In this document: positions 8,414-18,048 of the stretch, in pieces
Layout: each line of letters starts with the position of its first letter
Numbering within the stretch: position 1 is the stretch's first letter
NCBI RefSeq assembly: GCF_000375585.1
Contig: NZ_AQWP01000003.1
Coordinates: 82,839-146,838, forward strand
Direction: 5' to 3'
DNA from: Sinorhizobium meliloti 4H41
GTDB lineage: Bacteria; Pseudomonadota; Alphaproteobacteria; Rhizobiales; Rhizobiaceae
DNA length: 64,000 bases
Notes under the pieces: generated by a model
The model's input: only the letters and a program-made list of their open reading frames with translations
What the model was told of the DNA's origin: nothing
The model's database searches: none
Made by a program: the position numbers and the translations under genes

Positions 8414-8438
8414 AACCGTCCGGGCCGGATTTGGTTCC
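8414..8438 (-). promoter_or_regulatory. RpoE2/EcfG-type promoter for the PepSY operon
   Basis: Minus strand GGAAC, 18 bases, TT (GGTTTGG), 34 bases upstream of the PepSY start. Good match to the rhizobial RpoE2 consensus. Confidence 0.7.
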
Positions 8439-8503
8439 GCCGGCAGCCGCCGGCATTATGGGAAGGAAAGCGGGCCGGGCGCCCCGGCTTTGAAGGTCCG
8501 GAC

Positions 8504-8529
8504 GGAACTTTTATCGCCCTTCCCCGGTT
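8504..8529 (+). promoter_or_regulatory. RpoE2/EcfG-type promoter for the 48-aa basic protein
   Basis: GGAAC, 19 bases, TT (GGTTG), 47 bases before the ATG at 8576. Together with the site at 8414-8438 it makes a divergent pair of stress promoters. Confidence 0.7.
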
Positions 8530-8575
8530 GCATCCGCTCTGCTGCCGGTTTCGGTACAGCGCTGGAGGATGCGAG

Positions 8576-8722
8576 ATGGCTACGAACGTAAAGGACGGCA
8601 AGACCGCCAAGAGCTCGAAAGGGACGCATGGCGGGAATCGTGCAGGCGATCAGGCGAAGAAGGACGACGTCAAGAAAAGCAGCCAAGCGGCCGGCAAGGA
8701 TCCGAACCGGAACAGCCGCTGA
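8576..8722 (+). CDS. Small lysine-rich hydrophilic protein (48 aa)
   Basis: 48 residues with almost no hydrophobic side chains, rich in Lys, Gly, Asn and Ser (MATNVKDGKTAKSSKGTHGG at the start); expected to be disordered. The ATG at 8576 follows TGGAGGATGCGAG. Such hydrophilins are typical members of rhizobial general stress regulons. The UPF0391 gene follows 49 bases later and may be co-transcribed. Confidence 0.65.
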   Translation: MATNVKDGKTAKSSKGTHGGNRAGDQAKKDDVKKSSQAAGKDPNRNSR

Positions 8723-8771
8723 ACGGCTGGCACGACGACCACGAGGCAGGAACTGAACGGAAGGAGCGATT

Positions 8772-8945
8772 ATGCTGAAGTGGGCACTGATTTTCTTCGT
8801 CATTTCACTGATGGCCGGGTTCCTCGGATTTTCCGGCGTTTCGGCCGCGACGGCGGGGATCGCGAAGATACTCTTCTACATTGCGGTTGTAATCTTCCTC
8901 GTATTCCTCGTACTGGCACTGGCCGTCGGAGGTGCCGTGACCTGA
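8772..8945 (+). CDS. UPF0391/DUF1328 small membrane protein (YtjA-like)
   Basis: 57 residues with two hydrophobic helices separated by the family signature [19 protein letters not shown]. The ATG at 8772 is preceded by AAGGAGCG. The family (YtjA in E. coli) is widespread and stress-associated in rhizobia but has no proven function. A dispersed repeat begins directly at the stop codon. Confidence 0.85.
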   Translation: MLKWALIFFVISLMAGFLGFSGVSAATAGIAKILFYIAVVIFLVFLVLALAVGGAVT

Positions 8946-9173
8946 GCCTGTTGGGATTCGGCCGCCCGCGGCGGCTTGTTTGATCGCCTCGTCCCTGTGC
9001 TCGTCACAGGGGTGCAGCCAGACCAAGTCCTTGGGCTGAAAGAGCGCTTCCCGCGCCGCAGACGCGGCGCTGCTGGATCCCTGTGACGAGCACGGAGATG
9101 AGGATGAGGAGAGGTTGCAGTCCTCCGAAAAGTTCCTGCAGCGCCGCGCGTCTTCGGAGGTCGCTGTAGCACT
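8946..9173. repeat. Dispersed intergenic mosaic repeat, copy 1 (RIME-like)
   Basis: About 228 bases that occur again at 40817-41052 with high similarity. It contains several hairpin-forming segments: CTGTGCTCGTCACAGG with GGATCCCTGTGACGAGCAC, GCGCCGCAGACGCGGCGC, and an end piece TCGCTGTAGCACT. This mosaic of palindromes is characteristic of rhizobial intergenic repeats. It fills the whole gap after the UPF0391 gene; no gene is seen in it. Confidence 0.75.
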
Positions 9174-9209
9174 CCGTCTCACAGCCGTCCGGAATGCGCG
9201 GTCTCAATT

Positions 9210-9249
9210 AAAAGGCGTTTCACTGCTTCAATGAAGCAGTGAAACGCCT
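9210..9249 (-). terminator. Rho-independent terminator of the 79-aa gene
   Basis: Arms 9213-9230 and 9232-9249 are perfectly complementary over 18 bases; on the minus strand the hairpin is followed by TTTTAATT. It lies 23 bases beyond the stop of the small minus-strand gene. Confidence 0.8.
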
Positions 9250-9271
9250 CGGGAACACAATACTGCTGCGG

Positions 9272-9511
9272 TCAGTGCAAGCTCTTGGAGTGACTGCGCA
9301 ACATTGATCTTGCCTCCATCGCCGAACTCGGCCGCATGGCTGCAACATATTGCTCGGTCAGCTCCAACATGGCGAGCGCGATTTCCTGCCATGACCAGCC
9401 CGCTTCCTCGGCCAGCGCGGTAAAGACCAGGAACTCGTCCTCCATTGCGCGCTGACACTCAAGCTCCCGGCTGTTTTGCTGGGTGTGGATGGTGGGGCTG
9501 ATGACAGGCAT
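9272..9511 (-). CDS. Small hypothetical protein (79 aa), stress-promoter linked
   Basis: 79 residues, acidic and helical, with the pattern EEAGWSWQEIALAMLELTEQYVAAM. The same pattern (GW, I, M, Y spacing) occurs in the 66-aa protein at 58172-58372, so both probably belong to one small family. I chose the ATG at 9511 because GAGGGAGGAGCAT is just upstream; the frame reaches 9544. An RpoE2-type motif lies at 9629-9654 and a strong terminator follows. Function unknown. Confidence 0.7.
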   Translation of the reverse strand: MPVISPTIHTQQNSRELECQRAMEDEFLVFTALAEEAGWSWQEIALAMLELTEQYVAAMRPSSAMEARSMLRSHSKSLH

Positions 9512-9628
9512 ATGCTCCTCCCTCAGCGGCGCATCGATAGACACGCGCAGTCGCTGTAGCGCTTTGTTTTACCTAATGTTTCCGCCCTTCGCTTCGGCTT
9601 CGGGCGCTCATGCGGTAGCTGCCAGACA

Positions 9629-9654
9629 AACGCCATGACGTGGCCGGCGGTTCC
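9629..9654 (-). promoter_or_regulatory. RpoE2/EcfG-type promoter for the 79-aa gene
   Basis: Minus strand GGAAC, 19 bases, TT within GCGTTTG. It lies about 118 bases upstream of the start, giving a longer leader than the other sites. Confidence 0.55.
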
Positions 9655-9794
9655 ATCACGTTCGCACCTTGGTGCTTCCCGGCTAAAATGGCGGACCCAA
9701 AGTGCGGGGGCGCGAGGGGATGCAATCCCACACCTTAGGGCAAGCGGAACTTCCGAAAGACTGGCGTGTTGTCAGGGAAGTCTCGTTCACTTGG

Positions 9795-10622
9795 ATGACC
9801 AGCATGACGTCAATGCCCCCGCGCTCCCCTTCGGAACACCCGTCCGAGCCGCTCGCGCTGCCGCGTCTCGTCGACGAGGAGGCCGAAGCATTCGTTGCCG
9901 AGGCGATTGCCGAGCTGGGCCGGTCGCAAATTCCGTTCCTGATCGCGGGCACCTTCGCCGTCAGCGCCCATACCGGCATTTCGAGGCCAACCAAGGATCT
10001 CGACGTCTTCTGCAAGCCCGGCGATTACACCCGCATCCTCAATCATTTCAAGTCCCTCGGATACGCCGTCGAAATCGAGGACGATCGATGGCTAGGCAAG
10101 GTCTTCAAGGGAAAATCCTTCTTCGACGTCATCTTCTCCTCGCCTAACGGAACCATGATGGTCACCGACGCCTGGTTCGCCAATGCTCTGTTGACAGAGA
10201 TCGGTGCCTCCACCTGTGCGATCGTCGCGCCGACGGAACTCGTCTGGTCCAAGTCCTTCATCCAGCTTCGCCACCGCTACGACGGCGCCGACGTCGCGCA
10301 CCTGATCCTGAAGGCACATGACCGAATCGATTGGGCAAGATTGCTCGGATACATGGAAGCGCACTGGGAGGTCCTGCTCATCCACCTCCTGAACTTCCGA
10401 TGGATCTATCCCTCCGAGCGCGACAAGGTCCCGCTCTGGCTGATGGACGAGCTTTTGAGCAGGCTGGCGGCGCAGAGAGACCTCCCAGTGCCCCTGACGA
10501 AGATCTGTCGCGGCCGGATGTACTCGCGGCCCGACTACGAAATCGATGTGAAGGAATGGGGTTTCGCCGATGTCGGAGGCGACGCCGACGTCAGCGCAGA
10601 AACTGAGGATACGGAGTCATGA
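9795..10622 (+). CDS. Nucleotidyltransferase-like protein
   Basis: 275 residues. The core resembles the minimal nucleotidyltransferase fold: FLIAGTFAVSAHTGISRPTKDLDVFC carries a G(T/G)..S-like loop followed by the D-x-D pair (DLDVF), and FFDVIFSS supplies a third acidic residue. The substrate is unknown; such proteins act on nucleic acids, antibiotics or toxin-antitoxin partners. AGGGAAG lies before the ATG at 9795, with other in-frame ATGs at 9804 and 9813. Its stop overlaps the next start (ATGA), so the metallophosphoesterase is probably its functional partner. Confidence 0.7.
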   Translation: MTSMTSMPPRSPSEHPSEPLALPRLVDEEAEAFVAEAIAELGRSQIPFLIAGTFAVSAHTGISRPTKDLDVFCKPGDYTRILNHFKSLGYAVEIEDDRWLGKVFKGKSFFDVIFSSPNGTMMVTDAWFANALLTEIGASTCAIVAPTELVWSKSFIQLRHRYDGADVAHLILKAHDRIDWARLLGYMEAHWEVLLIHLLNFRWIYPSERDKVPLWLMDELLSRLAAQRDLPVPLTKICRGRMYSRPDYEIDVKEWGFADVGGDADVSAETEDTES

Positions 10623-11329
10623 GCAAGTTGAAGGTGGCCGCCGTGGCGGACCTGCATGTGAAGGAGGACCGATCGGTCTCCTATACCGACCTCTTTGCGG
10701 AAATCTCGCGCGCCGCGGACGTGCTCGTGATCGCCGGCGATCTGACGGATCTCGGCAAGCCTGCGGAGGCGGAGCTTCTCGCCGCCGACCTGAAGTCCTG
10801 CACGATCCCGGTCGTCGCCGTGCTCGGAAACCATGATCATCAATGCGATGCCGTGGAGGAGGTTTCGTCGATCCTCGTCAGGGCGGGTGTGCATCTTCTC
10901 GACGGCCAGAGCGTCGAAATTTCAGGCGTCGGCTTCTGCGGAACCAAGGGTTTCATCGGCGGCTTCGGCCGGTATATGCTGGGCGCCTTTGGCGAAGCGG
11001 CGATAAAGACCATGGTCGGAACCAGCGTCGACGAAGCCATCCGGCTGGAGAACGCCTTGAGGGCTACCAGGGCGGAGCGCGCGCTCGTCGTTCTGCATTA
11101 CGCGCCGATCCCTGAAACCGTTGCCGGAGAACCGAAGGAAATCTATCCGTTTCTCGGGTCGTCGCGGCTCGCGGAGACGATCGACCGCTTCAAGGTGAGC
11201 GCCGTCGTTCACGGCCATGCGCACAAGGGCGCCTATCAGGGGCAGACGCCCGGCGGCGCCCCCGTCTTCAACGTCGCCGCCCATGTGGAGAAACCGACGG
11301 GCAGGCCCTACGCCATGCTCGAACTCTGA
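10619..11329 (+). CDS. Calcineurin-like metallophosphoesterase
   Basis: 236 residues with all five metallophosphoesterase motifs: ADLHVKED, GDLTD, GNHDHQ, then HYAPI and HGHAHKG near the C-terminus. These bind two metal ions and hydrolyse phosphomono- or diesters. It starts inside the stop of the nucleotidyltransferase-like gene (ATGA), a sign of translational coupling. A transferase and a phosphoesterase in one unit suggest making and removing a phosphate or nucleotidyl modification; this is inference. Confidence 0.85.
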   Translation: MSKLKVAAVADLHVKEDRSVSYTDLFAEISRAADVLVIAGDLTDLGKPAEAELLAADLKSCTIPVVAVLGNHDHQCDAVEEVSSILVRAGVHLLDGQSVEISGVGFCGTKGFIGGFGRYMLGAFGEAAIKTMVGTSVDEAIRLENALRATRAERALVVLHYAPIPETVAGEPKEIYPFLGSSRLAETIDRFKVSAVVHGHAHKGAYQGQTPGGAPVFNVAAHVEKPTGRPYAMLEL

Positions 11330-11337
11330 GCCGTTTC

Positions 11338-11390
11338 GGACCTTTTCAGGATAAGTGTGAAGCGGTTTTCGTCCGGAAGCGCGCAGCTTC
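11338..11390. repeat. Short rhizobial palindromic repeat (diverged copy)
   Basis: Contains ATAAGTGTGAAGCGGTTTTC followed by a CGCGCAGCTTCAAA segment, resembling the repeats at 40710-40785 and 52741-52827. It fills the space between two convergent genes and may act as a transcript end. Confidence 0.5.
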
Positions 11391-11402
11391 AAAGGAGTCC
11401 TG

Positions 11403-12572
11403 TTACGGCCTCAGGACGACCTTGATGCAGCCGTCCTTTCTTTCCGCGAAGGTCTTGTAGAGTTCGGGGCCGTCGTCGAGCCCGCCGCGGTGGGTCACCA
11501 CGAAGGACGGATCGATCTCGCCCTTCCGGATGCGGTCCAGGAGCAAAGGCAAGTAACGCTGAACGGGGGTCTGGGCCATCCGAAGCGTCAGGCCGCGGTT
11601 GATCGCCGAACCGAGCGGCACCTTGTCGAGATAACCGCCATAAACGCCGACGACGGAAACCGTGCCGAAATTCCTGCAGCAATGGATCGCCTGCCGCAAT
11701 ACATGCGGCCGGTCCGTTCCCATGAAGGTCGCCACCTTCACGCGGTCGACAAGCGAATCCAGGCTTGCCCGGCTGTCGGCCTCCGTTCCCACGGCGTCGA
11801 TGCAGGCATCTGCGCCCCGGCCACGGGTGATCTCCATGATCCGGTCATAGATATCCTCCGCCATGTAGTCGAGGGTCATGGCGCCGGCGGACTCCGCAAG
11901 CTTCAGGCGCTCCGCGATCGTATCGATGGCGATGACCCGTTCGGCGCCGAGCAAAAAGGCTGACCGGATCGCCATCTGCCCGACTGGGCCGCAGCCCCAG
12001 ATCGCAATCGTCTGCCCGGGCTCGATGTTGCAGAACTCCGCCGCCATGTATCCGGTGGGGAAAATATCGGAGAGGAAGAGCGCCTGCTCGTCCGTGAGTT
12101 CGTCGGGAACCTTGATGGGCCCGACATCGGCGTGCGGCACGCGCAGATACTCCGCCTGTCCGCCGCTATAGCCACCGAGGAGATGGGAGTAGCCAAAGAG
12201 GCCCGCGGGTGAATTGCCCCAGAGCTTCGCCGCCTTTTCCCGGTCGGGATTGGTTCGCTCGCAGGCGGAATAGAAGCCCTTCCGGCAGAAGAAGCACTCG
12301 CCGCAGGCGATGGTGAACGGAACGACCACCCGATCGCCGACCTGCAGGCCGGTCGCGCCCTTGCCGACCTCCACGACCTCGCCCATGGTTTCATGGCCGA
12401 GGATGTCGCCATTCTCCATGGATGGAATGAGGCCGTGAAAAATATGAACGTCCGATCCGCAAATCGCACAGGCGGTGACCTTGATGACGGCGTCGCGGTC
12501 ATCCTCGATCTTCGGATCGGGCACGCTCTCGCAACGGATATCGCCTTTGCCGTGCCATGTCAGGGCTTTCAC
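11403..12572 (-). CDS. Zinc-dependent alcohol/formaldehyde-type dehydrogenase
   Basis: 389 residues of the medium-chain dehydrogenase family. Catalytic zinc ligands are seen in [11 protein letters not shown] and GHETMGEV; the structural zinc is bound by the four cysteines of [15 protein letters not shown]; the NAD site is GCGPVGQMA. The subgroup resembles glutathione-independent formaldehyde or threonine-type dehydrogenases, but the substrate cannot be fixed. The start is a GTG at 12572, chosen for the strong AAGGAGCTCC site 4 bases upstream; the open frame continues to 12644 without similarity. A terminator of the upstream RTX gene separates the two. Confidence 0.88.
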   Translation of the reverse strand: MKALTWHGKGDIRCESVPDPKIEDDRDAVIKVTACAICGSDVHIFHGLIPSMENGDILGHETMGEVVEVGKGATGLQVGDRVVVPFTIACGECFFCRKGFYSACERTNPDREKAAKLWGNSPAGLFGYSHLLGGYSGGQAEYLRVPHADVGPIKVPDELTDEQALFLSDIFPTGYMAAEFCNIEPGQTIAIWGCGPVGQMAIRSAFLLGAERVIAIDTIAERLKLAESAGAMTLDYMAEDIYDRIMEITRGRGADACIDAVGTEADSRASLDSLVDRVKVATFMGTDRPHVLRQAIHCCRNFGTVSVVGVYGGYLDKVPLGSAINRGLTLRMAQTPVQRYLPLLLDRIRKGEIDPSFVVTHRGGLDDGPELYKTFAERKDGCIKVVLRP

Positions 12573-12600
12573 GTCGGAGCTCCTTTTCGATCTTTGGAAG

Positions 12601-12632
12601 AAAAAGAAAAGGACGGGCGCTGCTCGTCCTTT
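12601..12632 (-). terminator. Rho-independent terminator of the RTX gene
   Basis: Minus strand AAAGGACG hairpin (arms 12625-12632 and 12608-12615, GC-rich loop) followed by TTTTCTTTTT. It lies 53 bases after the RTX stop and 29 bases before the dehydrogenase start. Confidence 0.8.
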
Positions 12633-12684
12633 CATTTCTTCCAAACACGGAGCCCGGGCGGGTGTTCCCCTGGAGCCGGGGCGA

Positions 12685-15600
12685 TCACGCGACGAGCACG
12701 AAATCGCCCGCGGTCAGGCCCGGCTGCGTCGAAAGCACGGCGAACTGCACGGCCGCATGACCGGAAAGGCTGCCATCGGCGTCGTAGTAGAGCGCACCGC
12801 TCGTCGTGTCGTAGATGATTTTCTGGTTCACGTTCTGCGCATCGGTTGCACCGGCCGCCGCGTAGAACTGCGTCGCCGCCAGCGTCCCGCCACTCAGCGT
12901 GGTGAAGACACTCTTCGAGAGGAAGAGCCTGTCTCCGGCGGTGAAATCCACGACCGTGTCGACATTCCCAGCGCCGAGAGCGAAGTCGAACTGGAAAATG
13001 TCCGCGCCCGCACCACCGAAGAGGGTGTCGCTTCCGCCGCCGCCCGAAAGAAGGTTCGCGTTCGCGTCGCCGCTCAGGCTGTCATTGCCGGTCCCGCCCC
13101 AGACGTTCTCGATGTTGCGGATCGTGTCCTCGGCCACCCCCCCGACCGTGACGGTCGTATAGCTGGCGCCGCCGAGTGCGACGGACACGGATGCGCTCTT
13201 GTCGCGGTAGCTCGCGGTATCGGAAGCCGCCCCGCCGTCGAGAATGTCCGCTCCGCCTCCGCCCGTAAGGACGTCCTTGCCGTCATTGCCGTTGAGGGTG
13301 TTGGCGAAGCCATCGCCCGTGAGCTTATCGTTGCCCTTACCGCCGAACACATTCTCGATATTGCGAATGGTGTCTTCGGCGACGCCGCCGACGAAGACGA
13401 AGCTGTCGACGGCTCCCAAAAGCGCCACCTCGACAGACGCCGCCTTCTCACGGTAATCGGCAGTATCCACGCCTGCGCCGCCGTCAATGAAATCGGCGCC
13501 GAGAGCTCCCCGGATCATATTGCTCGCGGCGTCGCCGACAAGCGTGTCGTCACCGGACCCCGAGAGTATGTTTTCCACACCGCGGATGGTGTCTTCGGCT
13601 GTGCCGCCGACGAAAACGACCGCACTCGCCGTACCGTTCAGCGTGACGGAAATCGCATCGGTTTTCTCCAGGTAGTCGGCGGTGTCGACGCCATTGCCGC
13701 CGTCCAGCACGTCTTTGCCGAGACCCCCTCTCAGCGTGTCGGCGCCGTCATTGCCGATAAGAACATTGGCCAGACTGTCTCCGGTGAGCGTGTCGCCGGC
13801 GGAACCGCCGGAGATGTTCTCGAAATTGCTGATCGTATCCTCGATCACGCCGCCCACCTTGACGGTCATGGGGTTGGCCCCATCGAGAGTAACGGAGACT
13901 GACTTGGTTTTGTCGCGATAATCGACCGTATCCACACCGGTGCCACCGTCCAGACGGTCGGCGCCCGCACCGCCGCGGATCGTATTGCTGTTGCCGTCGC
14001 CGGTCAGCACGTCAGCGCCGGCGCCGCCGAAGATGTTTTCGATGTTGCGGACCGTGTCCTCGGCCAGCCCGCCGACCGTCGCAATCGCGTTCGCCGCGCC
14101 CGCCAGCGTCAGGACGATACCGGCCGTCTTGTCTCTGAAGTCGGCCGTATCGGACCCCGCGCCGCCGTCGATGGTATCCTGTCCACCACCGCCCTTGAGA
14201 ATGTCGCCGCCGCCGCCGCCCAGGAGGACGTTGGCCTGCGAGTCGCCGGTCAGCACGTCCGCGACGGCGCTGCCCGTGACATTCTCGATATTGCGCAGCG
14301 TGTCCTCCGCAGCGTTGCCAACGATCACCTTCGCGTCGTTAGCGCCGTTGAGCGTCACCGCGATCCCCTTGGCTGAAGCCGAATAGTCGACCGTGTCGTT
14401 GCCCGCCCCGCCGTCGAAGAGGTTCTGGAACCCGTCGCCTGCGAACACGTCATTGCCCGAGCCGCCGATGACGTTCTCGATGTCGCGCAGAGTATCCTCC
14501 GCGACGCCGCCGACGAAGACCGTCACCGCGTTCGACCCGGCCAGTGTCACGACGAGCGATGCCGTCTTGTCACTGTAGTCGGCCGTGTCGCTGCCGACAC
14601 CTCCGTCCAGAAGGTCGGCGCCAAGGCCGCCGCGGAACGTATTCGCGGCGTCGTCACCGGTAAGCTGGTCGTTGCCCGATCCGCCGTTGATGTTCTCGAT
14701 GTTGCGAACCGTATCCTCGGCCGTCCCGCCGACGGTTGCAACGGCATCGGTCGCCCCGTTGAGGGCCAGCACGACGGATTGTGTCTTATCGCTGAAGTCT
14801 GCGGTGTCGCTGCCGGCCCCGCCGTCCAGCACGTCGGCACCGAGACCTCCGCGAAACGTATTGGCGGCCGCATCGCCGGTGATCATGTCATCCCCCGAGC
14901 CGCCGACGATGTTCTCAATCTTCGCGATCAGATCCTCGGCAACGCCGTCGACCGTTACCATGACCGGCTTGCTGCCGTTCAGCGTCACGGCGATTGCAGC
15001 GGTCTTGTCGCTATAGTCGGCGGTGTCGCTGTCTTCGCCGCCGTCCAGGGTGTCCGCGCCTTCTCCTCCCTTGAGCCAGTCGTTGCCCCGCGCGCCTGAG
15101 AACTTATTTCCCTCCGCATCGCCGATGAGCATGTCGTCCGTCGACCCGCCGACGAGGTTCTCGATATTGCGGATCGTGTCCTCCGCGACGCCGCCGACGA
15201 AGACCGTCGCTGCATTCGCGCCGTTGAGCTGTACGACGACGGAGGACGTCTTTTCGCGGAGATCGAAGGTATCAACCCCGTTGCCACCGTCTGCTGTGTC
15301 GTTGCCGGCGCCCCCGAAAAGCGAGTCGTCGCCGTCGCCGCCGTTGAGAATGTCGTTCCCTGCTTCGCCGCGAAGCACGTTGTTCCGGTCGTCACCGGTC
15401 AGCACGTCGTTGCCCGACCCGCCATAGACGTTTTCGAAATTGCTGATCGTGTCCTCGGCGATACCGTTCACGAAGACGGTGGCGGGTGTCGCCCCCGCCA
15501 GCGTGACGACAACGGACTGGGCCTTGTCGGTATAGTCAGCCGTATCGTTCCCGGCGCCTCCGTCGAGCACGTCGTTTCCGCCGCCGCCTCGGAACAGGTT

Positions 15601-15903
15601 GTTTTGGGCGTCGCCCGTAATAGTGTCGTCGCCGGAGCCCCCGTAAACGTTCTCGATGTTGCTGAGAGTGTCCTCGGCCGCGCCGTTGACGAAGACCGTC
15701 GCGGCGGTCGCACCGGTCAGGGTGACTACGATTGAAGTCGTCTTTTCGCGATAGTCGACCGTGTCGACGCCCGCGCCGCCGTTGATCACGTCGGCGCCTC
15801 CAAGTCCCTGGATGAGATCGTCACCGCCGAACCCGCTAATCACGTCGTCTAGATCAGTGCCGATGAGGACATTGTTTCCGGATGTGCCGGTAATGACTGC
15901 CAT
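12685..15903 (-). CDS. Giant RTX-type calcium-binding repeat protein (1072 aa)
   Basis: Almost the whole protein is repeats. Twelve units of about 73-91 residues each carry two to four calcium-binding nonapeptides (GGxGxDxLx) followed by a conserved insert with D(T)ADYxDK, VVVTLxGA, [20 protein letters not shown]. The C-terminal 110 residues are of the serralysin/M10 C-terminal type ([21 protein letters not shown]... DFVLVA), the usual place of a type I secretion signal. There is no N-terminal signal peptide and no enzyme domain. It is expected to be exported by a type I system, none of which is in the window. A GGAGGAATTCCC site precedes the ATG. Possible role: surface or biofilm/host-contact protein. 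Confidence 0.9.
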   Translation of the reverse strand: MAVITGTSGNNVLIGTDLDDVISGFGGDDLIQGLGGADVINGGAGVDTVDYREKTTSIVVTLTGATAATVFVNGAAEDTLSNIENVYGGSGDDTITGDAQNNLFRGGGGNDVLDGGAGNDTADYTDKAQSVVVTLAGATPATVFVNGIAEDTISNFENVYGGSGNDVLTGDDRNNVLRGEAGNDILNGGDGDDSLFGGAGNDTADGGNGVDTFDLREKTSSVVVQLNGANAATVFVGGVAEDTIRNIENLVGGSTDDMLIGDAEGNKFSGARGNDWLKGGEGADTLDGGEDSDTADYSDKTAAIAVTLNGSKPVMVTVDGVAEDLIAKIENIVGGSGDDMITGDAAANTFRGGLGADVLDGGAGSDTADFSDKTQSVVLALNGATDAVATVGGTAEDTVRNIENINGGSGNDQLTGDDAANTFRGGLGADLLDGGVGSDTADYSDKTASLVVTLAGSNAVTVFVGGVAEDTLRDIENVIGGSGNDVFAGDGFQNLFDGGAGNDTVDYSASAKGIAVTLNGANDAKVIVGNAAEDTLRNIENVTGSAVADVLTGDSQANVLLGGGGGDILKGGGGQDTIDGGAGSDTADFRDKTAGIVLTLAGAANAIATVGGLAEDTVRNIENIFGGAGADVLTGDGNSNTIRGGAGADRLDGGTGVDTVDYRDKTKSVSVTLDGANPMTVKVGGVIEDTISNFENISGGSAGDTLTGDSLANVLIGNDGADTLRGGLGKDVLDGGNGVDTADYLEKTDAISVTLNGTASAVVFVGGTAEDTIRGVENILSGSGDDTLVGDAASNMIRGALGADFIDGGAGVDTADYREKAASVEVALLGAVDSFVFVGGVAEDTIRNIENVFGGKGNDKLTGDGFANTLNGNDGKDVLTGGGGADILDGGAASDTASYRDKSASVSVALGGASYTTVTVGGVAEDTIRNIENVWGGTGNDSLSGDANANLLSGGGGSDTLFGGAGADIFQFDFALGAGNVDTVVDFTAGDRLFLSKSVFTTLSGGTLAATQFYAAAGATDAQNVNQKIIYDTTSGALYYDADGSLSGHAAVQFAVLSTQPGLTAGDFVLVA

Positions 15904-16764
15904 GGGAATTCCTCCCTAAAATCTCCCGGCGGGGCCTGGATATGCGCCCGACGCTTGGAGGATTGCTGACCTGGAGCACTGCCGCCCTTTGTCCAAGTTG
16001 CGGAAATGCTCTAACCCTTTGTGTTGCCGCAATTCCGGACGGAAAATTGCGGCGCAGTTTTCCTGAGGTTGCTCTAGAGAAATCGTCGTTCCCCGTGATG
16101 CGCGCGACTCCTATCTGGCCATGTCGCTTCAGAAAGTCGCACGCTGTTTTGCTAGTGCCATCGCGGGATGAAAGAATGCCCGGACTGTATCGTCCGCTTC
16201 CCGCTGGAAGTATCGCAATCAAGTGTGTTCTATGTTTTTGGCCGCTCGGACCCAAGAAATCCGGACCCCAACGGCGCCTCTTCACAATCGCAAAATGGTC
16301 CCCTTGCCGGGTCCGGCGTGATCCTGTCCAGGCGAAGCAGACTACGACAGCTTGTACCCGTCACGCGGCTTCCCTGTTTCGCCCGATCCTGCCGGGATGC
16401 GGTCTGTCTGCGGTCCCTGATGCTGCTGCCGCCGGCTCCAGACGACTTGCCGATCGCATTCGAGGTGAGGCTGGTGGAGAGCAGGACGGTGACCAACGGC
16501 GGCGTCCAAGCGGCAAAGCGGCCACAACTTTTCAGAAATTCGCGGCGATCCTCCTCGCAGTCTGCCCCGAGTTTTTCGGTTTGAACGGCAAAATCGAAAT
16601 TCCTGTGCGTTCAGCAATCACACCGGGCATTCATCAGGCTCGCAACGATCACTGCCGCACTTCGGCTGCTGCATGTTTTCCTTCGAAAGGACATGCAGTC
16701 AGGGATACTGGCACCGCCCGCTGCGGTTGGATATATAGCAAACCCTATAGTGAAGGTGGCAATC
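15904..16764. other. 861-base intergenic region without a supported gene
   Basis: The upstream region of the RTX gene. An 846-base frame covers most of it on the plus strand, but its composition (many Arg/Pro/Cys, no domain) and the lack of a ribosome site argue against coding. Its length suggests room for regulation of the RTX gene. Confidence 0.5.
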
Positions 16765-16992
16765 ATGGCTGCCGACGAACCTTATGATCCAGAAGAATTC
16801 TGTCGTTTCGACCGTTTTCACGCCCAAGGAACAAAGCATATATCTTTCCATATATTTCGGCTTCGGCGGTTTGGTGCAATCATTCGTGCCGTGAAGTTGC
16901 GTTTACTTCGCCGGCCGCGAGCAGCACTGCTGCAGCGCATCCGTAAAGTCTTCACCCTCTTAGAGGAAAGGGTTACCTATGCTTACACGTAG
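16765..16992 (+). CDS. Doubtful small basic protein (75 aa)
   Basis: A possible frame with GGTGGC before the ATG at 16765. The product is basic in its second half and has no recognisable domain. Its end overlaps the start of the next small gene by 14 bases. Weak support only. Confidence 0.25.
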   Translation: MAADEPYDPEEFCRFDRFHAQGTKHISFHIFRLRRFGAIIRAVKLRLLRRPRAALLQRIRKVFTLLEERVTYAYT

Positions 16993-17167
16993 GAGAATTG
17001 TTTCCGTATGCGCGCTTGGAGTGTCCTTCCTAATGGTGCTCCCGCTTGTTTCAGTAACTGTATTTGACGGATCTTCCGACAAGGCCTTTGCAGACAGCCG
17101 CGATATCGGCCACAAGAAGGGCGACAAGGGCAAACAGGACAGCGGCACTGTCAACACAGGAGACTGA
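16979..17167 (+). CDS. Small exported hydrophilic protein (62 aa)
   Basis: 62 residues with a signal-like N-terminus (basic start, hydrophobic VCALGVSFLMVLPLVSVTVF, residues about 10-29) and a short Lys/Asp/Gly-rich tail. The ATG at 16979 has the strong AGAGGAAAGG site and a terminator follows 33 bases after the stop, which together support a real single-gene unit. Function unknown. Confidence 0.55.
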   Translation: MLTRRRIVSVCALGVSFLMVLPLVSVTVFDGSSDKAFADSRDIGHKKGDKGKQDSGTVNTGD

Positions 17168-17199
17168 TCGACGCCTGTGTCGTAATCTCCATGCAGCTC

Positions 17200-17225
17200 G
17201 GAGGCTCTAAGGGCCTCCTTTTTTT
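17200..17225 (+). terminator. Rho-independent terminator after the 62-aa gene
   Basis: GGAGGC stem, short loop, GCCTCC, followed immediately by a run of seven T. Confidence 0.85.
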
Positions 17226-17412
17226 GAGGAACCCTACGCATTCGTTTTGGAATAACTTTAGTCCAGAGCAATCCCGGAAGGATTGTGGTCGATTGTTCCG
17301 CCCGGAGGCGGTCGCTTCAAGGATGATACTCAAGCGTTGAAGGTCAGCCCACCACCTGTGGAGCTTGCAAGGAGACTGACCTTACAGACGTACATGTGCC
17401 AGAAACGCACCA

Positions 17413-18048
17413 CTAGGATTTCAGTGGATTGGTGTACTGGACATGAAGCGCAGCAAGCGTGGCGCGATTGCTGATGTCCAATTTGCGGAAGATGTTGTGC
17501 AGGTGGATCCCCACCGTCCCTTCGGAGGTTCCGAGTCTCGCCGCGATCATGCGGTTGGAGAGACCGCCGCAGATCAGCGCTGCGATCTCGCGTTCGCGTG
17601 GCGTAAGCAGACTGAACCTCTCCAGCGTCGCGTCGTTACCGACCTGAGACGCATTTGCCAGCAGATCGGCCGGCAGCCACTTCCCGCCCATGGCGACCTG
17701 CCGCATGCAGTCGAGCAGCGCTTCGGGCGCATATTCCTTCAGGAGAAGACCGGAGAGCCCCATCTTCAGCGCTTCCGCGACCTGCGGGCCGCTGATCGTC
17801 GCAGTCAGGAAGATCACCCTCGGCAGACGCCGCGTGCCGCGGATCGCCCTCAGGATTTCCAATCCGCCCATGCCGGGCATGGCCACGTCGAGGACGGCAA
17901 TGTCCGGCTGGAGGCGGGATATGAGCGAAATCGCTTCGACGCCGCTTGCCGTTGCGCCGACGACGTCAAAGTCCGGCGCTGCGGCGATGATGTCCTGCAA
18001 TCCTCGCAGGAGCAACGGGTGATCGTCGACGAGCAGCACCGAATGCAT
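17413..18048 (-). CDS. NarL/LuxR-type response regulator
   Basis: 211 residues. Receiver domain with the acidic pair VDDHP near the start, phosphoacceptor D54 in AVLDVAMPG, and LTAT/K (LLLKEYAPE) at the end of the domain; C-terminal LuxR helix-turn-helix SLLTPREREIAALICGGLSNRMIAARLGTSEGTVGIH. It begins on the last base of the sensor kinase stop (TGATG), so the pair is translationally coupled. The target genes are not evident; the RTX gene lies on the same strand further downstream. Confidence 0.93.
   Translation of the reverse strand: MHSVLLVDDHPLLLRGLQDIIAAAPDFDVVGATASGVEAISLISRLQPDIAVLDVAMPGMGGLEILRAIRGTRRLPRVIFLTATISGPQVAEALKMGLSGLLLKEYAPEALLDCMRQVAMGGKWLPADLLANASQVGNDATLERFSLLTPREREIAALICGGLSNRMIAARLGTSEGTVGIHLHNIFRKLDISNRATLAALHVQYTNPLKS

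Noticed and set aside
12685..15903. Regular tandem repeats suggestive of CRISPR or satellite DNA
   Set aside because: The repeats are 219-273 bases, in frame, and encode RTX units; no short identical repeats with unique spacers.
15942..16787. 281-aa plus-strand frame
   Set aside because: No domain, unusual composition, no ribosome site; better explained as chance in high-GC intergenic DNA.
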